Assembly: GCA_914767715.1 (NCBI GenBank)
Contig: OU612075.1
Span: 15,126,001-15,190,000, forward strand
Length of the DNA stretch: 64,000 nucleotides
Origin: Membranipora membranacea
Lineage: Eukaryota > Bryozoa > Gymnolaemata > Cheilostomatida > Membraniporidae
Reading direction: 5' to 3'
Made by a program: the position numbers and the translations under genes. Below, piece after piece: positions 42,101-52,573 of this stretch (its first letter is position 1; each line of letters begins with the position of its first letter). Below the pieces are notes generated by a model that was not told the DNA's origin, did no database searches, and saw only the letters and a list, made by a program, of their open reading frames with translations.

Positions 42101-44011
42101 TACTATCTAATGGGCTATCTAACAATCTATCAGCAATTTAAGAATCATGAGTTTAACTGGTGCCAAATGAGGTACCAATTCAACTCGTAACCTCAATTTG
42201 ATGATTGGCAGAGAGTTCTGCCTAAAAAGCCACTAAATATTGTAATACCGCAGATGATTTTCTTTCATCACTCTTCACCTATTCAACAGAATGTTTAAAT
42301 TAAGTATAATCAAATATAATATGATCCGTATATCTAGCCTTGTCACGCGACCACTTGTTTTTAAAAACACAAAGAGTGGCGACAGGACAAGGCTACTGTA
42401 TAGCATGCATGTACCTGACATGTGAGCTTATGTATGATGCCTAAAAGTTTAGCGTTTTTAGTCTGTAAGCAGCCGGAAAAATCATAAGTTCTTACCTCAA
42501 AACATCATGTACCGAAATCATGGATAGAATACATTATATACAACATGTTGTGAAATATCTTATTCATTTTAGGATACACCTCTCTATCACTGCTTCTGCT
42601 CTCTGATGTTTTATCAGACTCCAAATTGGCCATCAATAATTCAGATTGAACATGAATAACAGAAAAACCTTGAGAATTTGCTTTTACTATTGAGCAGTAC
42701 ATGGGAAAAAATTACTGGCTGCAATTTGATGATGCCAGCTCTTCATGGGTCAGCGTATCCTATAACGGGACTCTGACTAATAATTGTATAGTAACTACTA
42801 CATTGATTATTCCATTTTTACTTCACTTAACTATCTACTAGTGTGTTGAATGACTTACAGGGTCTATACTTGGTCGAGGTACTACATGGTGTCCCATCCC
42901 TGAGTTAGGAGGGGGTCCATGTGGTGTCGTGTGTCCCGCTGGAGGAGGTCCATGTGGTGTTGTGTGCCCAGCTGGGATATAAGCTGATATTTGGGTTGTC
43001 TGTTGCACTAAAGCTGATCCAGGTAGTGAAGTGTTAGCATCCATCAACCACTGATCCTACACAGAGAATATTAGATAATGAGATTGTAAAATGAGTCTTT
43101 ACCAAGTAGCCTAGTAAAGGTGATTTAGTACATACATTGTACTGATTATGATCTGAGTGGTGATGATGGTAATTTTCATTTGGATGTTGATGCACTCAAG
43201 AAGTTACTGTCCTAATTTCAAGATCTAATAAAGCTGTGTTTTTATACAGTATTATCTGATAGTATGCTGCTTGTGGGATATAAAAGTGATTCGCTATATA
43301 TCGAACTAGCACTTACAATGACCTGATGTATACAGGGAAATAGTTGTACAAGAAAACAAAACGAATCAGAATCACTGTATAGTATGTAATTTCAGCACTT
43401 CAGGTATGATGACTAACCACGATGGCATCTTGTGTGTGAGACTCGGCGCCCACATCTCTCTGTGTGAGGAGGTTGTGACGATCCTCCATCTCTGGTGAGG
43501 ATACCGGTGACAGACATTGCTGCAGTGGCTCCGGCTGTCTCCTCTGAGGTCGGCGTAACAGCTTACCATTATTCTCTGTTCTGTTACTCTTCAGTAAGGG
43601 TACATTCACCTGTGGATCAAAGAATAACTTTTTATGATTAGTCTTAGAGACCAATACTATCAAACAGTCAAAAATAATCATAGATATTACTAAATAATGT
43701 AAATGTAAAACCCTTCTTACAAATTTTTGATAGTTAGTTGATCAAAGAGTTGAAGAGGATATTATTATGAGACAATAATGTGAGTAAGCTCCAGCGTTAT
43801 TGTTTTTCCCTTTTTTGATAAAGGGCACTATAGAGACAATATACTGTTGTTTGCATACTCATTTGGTTTTCTTGTTCACAAATCTAGCTAGTCAAAACAA
43901 TTTACACTAAGAGGCAGGAGGCTCGCCGGTTATATTCTGATCCAGTTCATATAACTTTGCTGGTATAGTTAACAAGTCTTAACTTACCAGAGGGATTTGT
44001 GTTTTCCCCAT
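36133..44011 (-). CDS. Leucine-rich-repeat protein with C-terminal cysteine motif (LRRC63-like), 695 aa
   Basis: Minus-strand exons in order: 44011-43988, 43609-43418, 43056-42859, 40944-40734, 40502-40349, 40085-39973, 39722-39609, 39321-39177, 38851-38766, 38440-38274, 37890-37655, 37361-37110, 36328-36133; phases close to 695 residues. The start (MGKTQIPL, eight codons, then a donor) is the only ATG in the required phase there. Residues 73-138 are Pro/His-rich with AGHTTPHGPPP twice. The middle is helical and polar. About six LRRs fill residues 430-590 (LRYLNLSFNNF, LEVLKLRNNPI, LQYLDMSYNKL, LQVFFVEGNQL). The tail has CDCCHGPLVGEGL (from C635) and CSPYC (668-672), a likely zinc-binding Cys set, and ends in poly-Glu. 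The order of LRRs then a Cys motif is reminiscent of LRRC63 as I remember it; that name is tentative. LRR proteins bind protein partners; none is indicated here. Confidence 0.82.
36627..36713. mobile_element. Palindromic element (about 87 bp)
   Basis: Arms from CTTGACAAG (36636) to CTTGTCAAG (to 36707) pair over 27 bases with two mismatches, and outer AGCCT / AGGCT words extend the pairing. It lies about 300 bases upstream of the last LRR-gene exon, within the intron 36329-37109. Flanking words GTAGTGATGC and GTAGTGGTGC on the two sides suggest a mutated target duplication. Confidence 0.65.
39576..39628 (-). repeat. 28-bp duplication of an exon end and its splice donor
   Basis: CTTACCTTCAGTGGTAGCTTGTATC occurs at 39576-39600 and again at 39604-39628. 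The upstream (right) copy is the real end of exon 39722-39609 with donor GAAG|GTAAG on the minus strand. The left copy repeats the donor in the intron. Confidence 0.85.
40945..42858 (-). other. 1.9-kb intron of the LRR gene
   Basis: The frame of exon 40944-40734 stays open upstream to about 41229 on the minus strand, so a longer version of that exon is possible. I chose the acceptor at 40945 because TTTCTGTTGTTGTTACAG is strong and keeps phase 0 with the previous exon. The intron also holds the palindrome at 42335-42395. No other exon was seen. Confidence 0.5.
42335..42395. mobile_element. 61-bp palindromic element
   Basis: TAGCCTTGTCACGCGACCACT pairs with AGTGGCGACAGGACAAGGCTA, leaving a short A/T loop. 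It begins like the element at 48848 (AAGCCTTGTCACG). It sits in an LRR-gene intron and is non-coding. Confidence 0.65.
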
Positions 44012-45801
44012 CGCTTTGACCCGTTGGTGTGTAATAGTTTGCAGATCTTGAGCACAAATTCTTATATCTACAATGGTTCAGCACAGTAGAAGAAGGATGA
44101 CAAATAAATTTACAAAACAAAATAGAAATTTTCCTCAAAACCTAGCCTGCATCCCTGCATATGGTTGTTATGATGGTTGTATCTTTATTTTCACAGAAAT
44201 GGATAGAGTTGTAACAAGACCGGTTGGGTTTAAATCAGTTACAATCAATGTGAAAAGTCCATCCCGATGCATAAATACCGACACAATGCTACATACGCAA
44301 CTTATGGGTTCATAAAGAGAATTTAAGTGTGACAAGCCCATCTGGATGGTTTTATAACATAAAATACTAGCGGGTATCAAACTCCTCCTGTACAGGTTAA
44401 TTGCAGCAATCCATGCGGATAGGCGTGTAATATACATGCTAGCTACCACAAAGTTGTTTGGCCATAACAGCTGAAACAGGGTAGGATTCACGCATGCTTT
44501 AACGCGATCCAAAGATGTGGATGATTGCATTTTACTAGACACATATTTGGTCGGAAAAAACAGGATGGTTGCCATTTCCTAGGCTGTGTTATAAAGCAGG
44601 TCCTATGCTTGCAAGATCCAACTTGATATGATTTCAAACTATGGGGGGGGACTGTTCACCTCAATGCTGTATGCATAAGAGCCAGGTACTGATAAAGCTG
44701 TAAGTCTGATTTGTGGAAAAACACACTAATCAATGTACAAGCTGCTGTAAGTAAGTCAGTGTGAATGTACATTTAGTTAGGCAAGGACTGGAGTAAAATT
44801 AAACTATTAATCAAGTATGTGACAACTCTTTCTTCCAGATTGTACCCATGCAATTCTTTGTATTGGTGATTGAATGGAGATATATGAGACCCCAAAGTAT
44901 CAACAGGATTATAAGGGTAAGAGTCTGTGAGTAGCTATGATGCCATCTGATCCCAATACTGGTAAAGAGTTCTTTTTGCTAGATACAACTAAATTTCCAC
45001 ATAATTTTTGCATGAAATGGTTGCTAAAGCAATATCAGACTGCAGTGAAGCAAAGTCTCCGTGTTATTGGCCAGCTATCACATTGTAACTAGTCGAGTAA
45101 AATCATTTTTCGGCATTTTATTAAACTGAGATCTTCAGGATTACAAAGACAAAGCCATTCAAAGTCCATAATGAGACTCCCTATTGTACAGAGTACCTAA
45201 AGAACACAGGTTATATGATAAAATGATTTTTTTAAAAGTGACAATTGTTAGTTTTTCTCAGATAGTGTTAGTGTGATGTGAATATCAAAAGTGGAGCTTC
45301 TTGAAGGTAGAAACAGGACTTTCAGGTAGTCAGGAAAGATAGCTCATCTTACTGTGCAGTAATCTTTGGTTAGACTTATCTAGCTGTTGAAAGTGAAGCA
45401 AACTTTGTAAATCACCATTATAACATCATCACTGTATTATTATTATTAGTACTGGCTAGTAAAGTAATGTAAATGTAATGTCATATATATGGCTGTTGAC
45501 TGTTGCTGTAAGACTGTGTAGTATGTAAAGTAAACTCAGGAACTAGATTCTCTGGGTAGTAAAGTTTTCACAACAAGCTGATGATGATCATCAGTCAGGG
45601 TCAACCAGCAATCATGGTCAGCTAAGATTTGTACCTTTGCGCTCCACCCTCACATAGCTTTATAAAGCTGTTCAATAGCTAAATTTAGGTGCTGACAGGA
45701 ACATTTAACTGTTACTGAGGATAGCAAATAGGCCTGTCTTCGCTAGAATGGTTGTATGTGTTGCTTTGTATTTCAGTTGGTTGTGAGGCAGAGGACTGAA
45801 G
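44012..45801. other. Divergent promoter region between LRR and NT5DC genes
   Basis: About 1.8 kb separates the two start codons. It must hold both promoters and any 5'UTR exons. The NT5DC 5'UTR appears spliced (TATTTCAG acceptor to 45776). A 135-codon minus-strand frame at 44575-44168 has no recognisable domain and no exon phase linking it to the LRR gene. I do not call it a gene. Confidence 0.5.
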
Positions 45802-48800
45802 ATGGCGTTGAGTAGAACATTACGGTGTCTTACAAGCAGGCTTACCTCTGGAGAAGTGGCTATCAATCAGCTGTGTCGAACATTGTGCTCAAATGGAGGC
45901 AAAAGCCCTGAAAAATCTGCTGATGTAGAGTACTATAATCAACTATGGGAAGAAGTCAAACATCGTGCTGAGGGTATTTACATAGCTACAATTGTGCGCT
46001 TTGTCTGAGTATATCACAGGCTTGAATTCATGTTTTTTTCAGTCTCTGTCATGTCAAGTTGTGGCTAGCTAATGTGTTGTCTCAATCTGAGCCAAAACAT
46101 TAGCTGTATGTGGCTGGAGGTAGATGTAGAGGAACCTGTATACCTTCATCTTTGCATACTTTTAGCTGCTGCATTACCTGCTAGCATAGACCCTGAGGCT
46201 GTATTTGCTAATAATGAGATGGATTTAGCACAAGTGGATGTCTATGGGTTTGACTATGACTACACTCTAGCTGGTTATTCAGACTCTCTGCAGTACGATA
46301 TATTTGAGATGGGTAAACAAGCTCTACTCAAAACTAAAAATGTAAGAGATAAGTATAAAGTTCCTTGGTCTGCAAAGCCATATGCTTTTTTTGGAATGCA
46401 CTAAACAATCTAATATATAATTTTTTAACTTGAACTGGGTGGCATTAAAAGCGTTTTGTGAAATGACCATCTGTTGCTATGATTAGCTCAGTTCATCTGG
46501 CTTTGCTGCAGATGCATGCCTCGCTTAACTTTTCTCTGCGAAGTTTGAGAAAAATGTTAAATTCATGAATAATAGATACTGATCATCTTATATTGTAGTA
46601 CCCGAAAGCACTGGAGAGATTGGAATATATACCTGAGTTTGCTATTAGAGGATTACACTTTGATTTAAAGAAGGTAAGTTAAGCCCAGTTAATTATCCTA
46701 AATCAATGACTTTGATCAGTTTATAAGGTTGTAGTTTACTGTCTTATAATTTTGCTGGATCAATACTAATTGGCCAATTAAGCTAATCCCTGGAGAAACC
46801 AGCTGTCCCTTTAGACTGTTTTAAAGAGACATTTATGTTTTTAATAGCAGAGCATAATGTCATAACATTGTGTGCATGTATTACTGTCATATCAAGGAAT
46901 GTTACTTAAAATATTAAAATATTAAATTCCAACAAGCCACAAACCACATCAGACAAAGAAGAGTAACATTGTCATAATTAAATGAGATGCTGTCAATATT
47001 AATAATGCGCCCTGGAACAGCAAATTTATGGCTGGGCCACATCTTTGTTGGATTTCTGTAGAATATGTGACCTCTCTTGATGGCATGCAGCATTTCTTGC
47101 TTTCAGATGATTGTAATGATGAAATGGTTGACATCAAGAATACACAATTGACAATGTTAGATCTTGTAATGCCATTTGTTGTTTTCAGGGTTTGATGATG
47201 AAGCTAGACTCTTTCCATCACATACAGAAGGACACAGTGTACCGAGGCTTAACCCGAGTTCCTTGGGAAGAAGTGATAGCTGCTTACTCGGGCTCTCATG
47301 TACCCGTCAATCAAATGAATCGGTTTCATGGCTCTGTAAGTATTTGGGATAAAATAAAAACATGATGCCTCCATTTGGAGAAACATACTTATTGTAGCTT
47401 TGATAAACCTGTATGACATGCAATCAAAAATACATACAAATACGAAAGGAGAATTAATGATTGTAAGGTCACTAGTCAGGATTCACTCATTATTCAACAT
47501 TTTATTCAATAATTAAACTTGTATCAATGATATTTCTATAAATAGCATTTAGCAGCTCTGTGATGATTTTAGGGGACAGAGATGCACCAGTTTGTAGATA
47601 TATTCGCTATACCTGAGATATCGCTTATAGCTCAGGTTATAGAGTTCTTCAGATCTAACTGTATAGAGTATGATCCGGAGTATGTGTTCTGGGATGTCAG
47701 GGTGAGTTACTAATGTCAGTATATCCCACTAGATTGTGGTGTACATTACACAGTTCGTATCATCTGAAAAGTGTTGATAAAAAGTAGGGCTCGGCAATAA
47801 GTGGCCGTTACAATAGTTGCCACCAACCACAATAAGGGTAAAACATTAATAGTTTATAGTTTTCTTCCTTGTGTTTTATGTAACAAGTACAATATTTCTC
47901 TATTATTTATATTTTATTCTATATATATATATGTATAAAATAATGTTATAAACAAATTTGTACCCGAAGTCGTATATATAATATGTTGTCTATGTGACAC
48001 AGCACCAGTCATTTCATGTTCCATTGTTACTTTTCATGTAGAGTTCAGTACAAAGTATCCATTCATCAGGAGAGTTACACGCAGCCATCACAGATAAACT
48101 CCCGGAGTATCTCACAGCTGGTAAGGAGATATCACAGCTACTAGAAAGGCTCGTCTCTCATAATAAGAAACTATTCCTTATATCTAATAGTGGATATAAG
48201 TTCATGTAAGTCAGTCTATCACATTACTCTGGTGGATTATATTTTTATTCAACTATTAATTGGAGAGAAATAGATAATTGTTTGAAGTTATTTGATGAGA
48301 AATAAATTCTTTAACCTTACTTGAGGGACTCTTTGAATATGAAGTGAGAAGAAACTGAAGTCAGACTTGAAATTTTGAAATACGATGATATTGTGAACCT
48401 ACAGAGATGTGACCGTGATATGTTGAGTATTCAATATCTGATCAGATTCTTGTTTCGACGCTGAATCGTATGTGACTGCCTGCTGATTAGTTATGTTGTG
48501 GTTTCACAGTGATGCCGGTATGAGGCATATGGTAGGAGAGAACTGGGTAGACTTATTTGATGTTGTTATTATCAATGCTAGAAAACCTGACTTCTTCACT
48601 TCACAGAAAAGGTTTGTGCTTTAACCTCAATTTTCTATTTAATGTCAGTTTTACTGATGTGGTTAATATCAACGGCAGTTGAATTGGTATTTTGTTGTAA
48701 ACAGGGAGTCAAGGACATGTCCCGAACCTGCTCAAACTCACTTGTGTAACACCAGACCGTAACATTGAGAGTTGTTTTCTCTTTTATTTTTCAATCGATG

Positions 48801-50300
48801 AGGAAACAACTTTGATTGCATATCAAGTTATTCAATAGTTAGATGATAAGCCTTGTCACGGGGCTAATTTTATGGTTTGGGAAGTAAAGTAAACCTCTCC
48901 AAACCACAAAAGAAGGCGCGTGACATGGGTTATAGATGATAACTACTCGCATTCTTGGTCCTTTAGTCTTTCTTGCTGATATTAGTATTTTTAATAACAA
49001 CTTTTATTTACAGACCCTTTCGGATGTACAATCATGACACTAACTCGACACTGTATCACAGAGTAACTAGCCTAGATAAAGGATCTGTGTACTCTGAGGG
49101 TAACCTGTTTGATCTGAGGACATTCACAGGCTGGTCAGGGTCTCGAGTACTTTATTTCGGTGATCATGTATATACAGACTTAGCTGATGCTACTTTACAT
49201 CATGGGTGGAAAACCGGAGCAATCATACCAGAACTCGAGGTTTGTTCAATTTCAATGTCTCATTCAATCATTGGTATACTAATCATTCTCTACAATAGTA
49301 ATAGCATTCAGAATTACAAGCACCTGACTCTCATTGTAGGGTAGAATAAAGTTAGGGTTTTTCTATCAGCTATTCCATCAAGGAGTCTCTCCAGCTGCTT
49401 ACTCTCATACAGTATACTTTTCTTACCACGATTGCTAGCAGCGGCCTGGTGCAATAAAAATTTGCCGAAGCATATAACCAGCACGTAACCTGTTCTATTA
49501 TGCTCGGACCTGTCTGGATCAGATGTTAGTTTTTTAGTTACATGGATATGAATTCTGTCCTCAACACTAAAGTTTTCTCTCTTCAGCAAGAGATAATTAC
49601 TCTAAACGATGAAAGTCTCAAGAAAGATGTTATGTTGATGGTTGGCCTACAGGATCTAATAGAGAAACATCAGGTATGTATCATATTGAAGGCTGTTGCG
49701 TCCTGTTCCATCTTGTAATATTAGTGTGACATCCACCAGAAGTTATCTCCTTATTGTAATGTCCTAGTATATTTAGTATGATATACACATCGAGAGTTTA
49801 TATTACAGAGCACAGCACCAGATGAAGTCTTACATGAATGGTTAACTCAGCTCACAAGTATTAAGTAAGTTTTAAAAAACATATTATAGTTCAGTTATGC
49901 GGTGCCACTGTAGAGAGACTTCATATTTTATCACCATTGTGTAAAGGTGTATATATCAGTTTTTTTTAACTCCAAAACATCTCAATCCAAAGCTTAACCC
50001 CAGAAAGTTGCAGCGAAGGGATTATTAATTTGATAATGCTGTATACTGTGCTATTCAAACATCTAACCTGCTTATTTCCCTATCTTCTTATTTTACAGAA
50101 AGCGTACTAAGACGATGTTTAATCCCCAGTTTGGTAGTTTGTTTAGGACGTATCATAACCCGACATACTTCTCTCGACGGTTACACAGGTTTGCTGATAT
50201 CTACACCGCCTCACTCACTAATCTGTTACACTACTCACCTCGTCATACATTCTACCCGAGGAGAGGCGCTCTCGCTCATGAGAACCTCTATAGTCTCTGA
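45802..50300 (+). CDS. NT5DC2/NT5DC3: 5'-nucleotidase domain-containing protein 2/3-like HAD hydrolase, mitochondrial, 511 aa
   Basis: Exons 45802-45973, 46166-46341, 46599-46673, 47189-47335, 47573-47701, 48042-48205, 48510-48611, 49014-49239, 49587-49673, 49809-49864, 50099-50300; phases close to 511 residues. It is a cytosolic-nucleotidase-like member of the HAD superfamily. The N-terminus ([17 protein letters not shown]) is basic and lacks acidic residues, as in a mitochondrial presequence. HAD motif I is GFDYDYTL with D87 as nucleophile and D89 as acid/base, motif II is LFLISNSG, and motif IV is [13 protein letters not shown]. Also diagnostic are [50 protein letters not shown] and [14 protein letters not shown] near the end. 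Family enzymes are related to IMP/GMP nucleotidases, but NT5DC2/3 substrates are poorly defined. All catalytic residues are present. The match is over full length, and I cannot separate NT5DC2 from NT5DC3. Confidence 0.95.
46066..46105. mobile_element. Short inverted-repeat element, relative of the one at 13290
   Basis: TAGCTAATGTGTTG pairs with CAAAACATTAGCT with one mismatch across a short loop. The ends resemble TAGCCAATGTGTTGG of the GALNT-intron element. It lies in intron 1 of the NT5DC gene. The TGTGGC words on both sides are suggestive but not exactly adjacent. Confidence 0.5.
48840..48940. mobile_element. 85-bp inverted-repeat element with 8-bp target duplication
   Basis: TAGATGAT at 48840-48847 and 48933-48940 flanks a segment whose ends, AAGCCTTGTCACG and CGTGACATGGGTTA, are imperfect inverted repeats. 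An inner pair, TGGTTTGGGAAG and CTCTCCAAACCA, extends the fold. An 8-bp duplication is typical of hAT elements (known for that superfamily); the assignment is inference. It lies in an NT5DC intron. Confidence 0.6.
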
Positions 50301-50647
50301 GATCTAGTACAGACTGTTTTGTAGTACAAGCTGCATGATGCTCATTACTCACAGAGTTTGTCTCCTCTAGAATGTCAGGTTTGTGAAAGGTTCAAAGTGC
50401 TTTGGGTTTGAACCCTGATCGAATTTCAAACGTCCACCCTCTCAGATTGTGCTCAGACATAGTTTTTCATTCAATTCACTGCTTATTAGTCATTCAAGTA
50501 CAGTCAGCGTTGTGAACACAGCTTTTACTTTATATTAAGGCTCAAATATTACTGCTTTTGATTATTACGCCATTTCTGTGGATAGTTTCACTCCACAAAA
50601 TACCAACAAACATTTGTCAAAATTACTCAAAGAATGCTGCATAACTG

Positions 50648-50653
50648 AATAAA
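50648..50653 (+). terminator. Poly(A) signal of the NT5DC gene
   Basis: AATAAA about 350 bases after the stop, the first canonical one. Confidence 0.55.
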
Positions 50654-52573
50654 TTTCTGAGAATTTATATTTGACTAGTTTGGTGACCCGGTGGTTACAG
50701 TATATACTGCATGATGCCAGTCATACACTGCAATACTCTTCTAGTTGTTTCACCTGTAGATCGTAATATATTAAGATTTTTGTTAGATTGTTGAATATTT
50801 GATTATTTTGTAGTATTTAAATCATACATGAATGTAGAAGTAGTCAAATTTTTGTCTTTCTGTCCAGCCCTTTTTTAAACATTTTAGTGGCCTTATCGGA
50901 TATTGTACTATATCTAGTCCCAGACGTTCACTAAGTGAACTGTTGTTGAATTTTCTTTTTTTTATTTATGTGTGCCATTAAAATGAAGTTTTGTGCTGAC
51001 TCCTAAAAAATCCGAAATTAGTTGAAAATTTGTGAAATAATTTCCCCAGCAGTAGCAAACATAAATGCTATAATCTAAAATCTAGAAGGTATGGCAGTCC
51101 GTCTTAGAGATGAAATATTCTATGTTTTGTTTCTACTTATATAATTATCGCTGTGATAAAGAGAGACGAAATGACTCATGGAACCATTAAGTCTAAGTGC
51201 TCATTACCATTATCAAAATTTCAAGTTATTACGGTAAGGCCAAGTAGTTCTTTCAAATTATGAGTTATGAGAATTATAGTAAGAAATATTAAAAAAAATT
51301 TTTTTTATATTTCTTTTACATATTTATCATTATCTCCCCCTTTCCCTGTAGTGACTTCATGTCCCACCAAAACTTCACTAAGGTTTGTAAGTGACCGCAT
51401 GATGACTCATCAGGGAATTGGCATTGTACTTTATTTCTCGACCGAGATTTACTACTGATTACTAATAGCTCATTTTCCATTTCCATAGCTTGTTTTTGTA
51501 ATTTGCACTTGTGATAAACTAAATAGAAGGCTGTGTGGCTCTAACGTGAAGATGTATATTCTGAACGAAGCCGATTTTTTATCATAAGAAGTTGGTGACC
51601 AACCTACATAATTCCCAATGTAACTGGAGTCCTGACAGGTTCCCATTATCTCAGGTCCTCAGGTTACCATGACAGGCCTTCTCCTCCACACTCGAGATAA
51701 TAAGAATGGCTGTACACAGACACGTAGGAGGAAGGTAATCGTTGCTTGTAAATCTTCTTATCAAAACTCGATTCCTTGTGACAGCATAATAATCTGATAA
51801 GAGACAAAATAATTATAGTTTCACTATCCGATTATATTATTTTCCAGTTTTTTGGGTGTTGCGGAATTTCAGAATGTGTGTTGGAGCAGGTCAATGTCAG
51901 CCATTCTGCCCCTTCCCTGGATTCATTAGACGTAATAATACACCCGTTGGTTGTAAATGATATGTTGTAAAATACCCTAGTCATGCGCATCTAGCAGAGT
52001 GACTTAGTTGTCTGTGCCGGCACATATCTGTTGCAGGTTTCTGGTAAGCATAAGCGTATTTGGTTTTTTTGCAGGGTTTGTCACAACAATTTCATTTAAA
52101 AGACAATTTTGGCTGCCTAACAAATCACAAATATTGTTTATGTTGTATTTTTCATGTCCAGTTCGGTATCACTGACATAGAACAATTAGAAAGAAAGAAC
52201 AAAAGTATGTGCACAAGAGAAATTTGACAATGTTGGCCAAACAGCTTTTTCCTATAAGTTGTTCTTTAAAAAATGCTTTTTTGATCATAATCTATATCTT
52301 TCACATTTATTTATTTGACCAGCTACATCAGTCTATGTCAATAAAGTATGTAGTCATTTTTGTGATATTTTTGTAATGAACCTTAGCATGCCCTATTAGT
52401 GCATATCACACCTCATCTGCTAATTATTATTATTGTTCAATGTCTCCAATAAGTGTCTTAAAGCATGAATGTCCTTGTTACGGCTGTCAGCGCAGACTTT
52501 CTTGTGTAACTCATTAGTTTTTATGTCAGTAGATTAGTGAACAGAAGTCTTCTCACTTCGGTGGTGATTTCAG
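50654..52573. other. Intergenic spacer
   Basis: AT-rich with no exon-like frame. It should contain the promoter and 5'UTR of the cholinesterase-like gene. I cannot point to a specific element. Confidence 0.55.

Noticed and set aside
44168-44575. 135-codon minus-strand frame upstream of the LRR gene
   Set aside because: No recognisable domain, no splice phase joining it to the LRR gene, and composition like translated AT-rich DNA.
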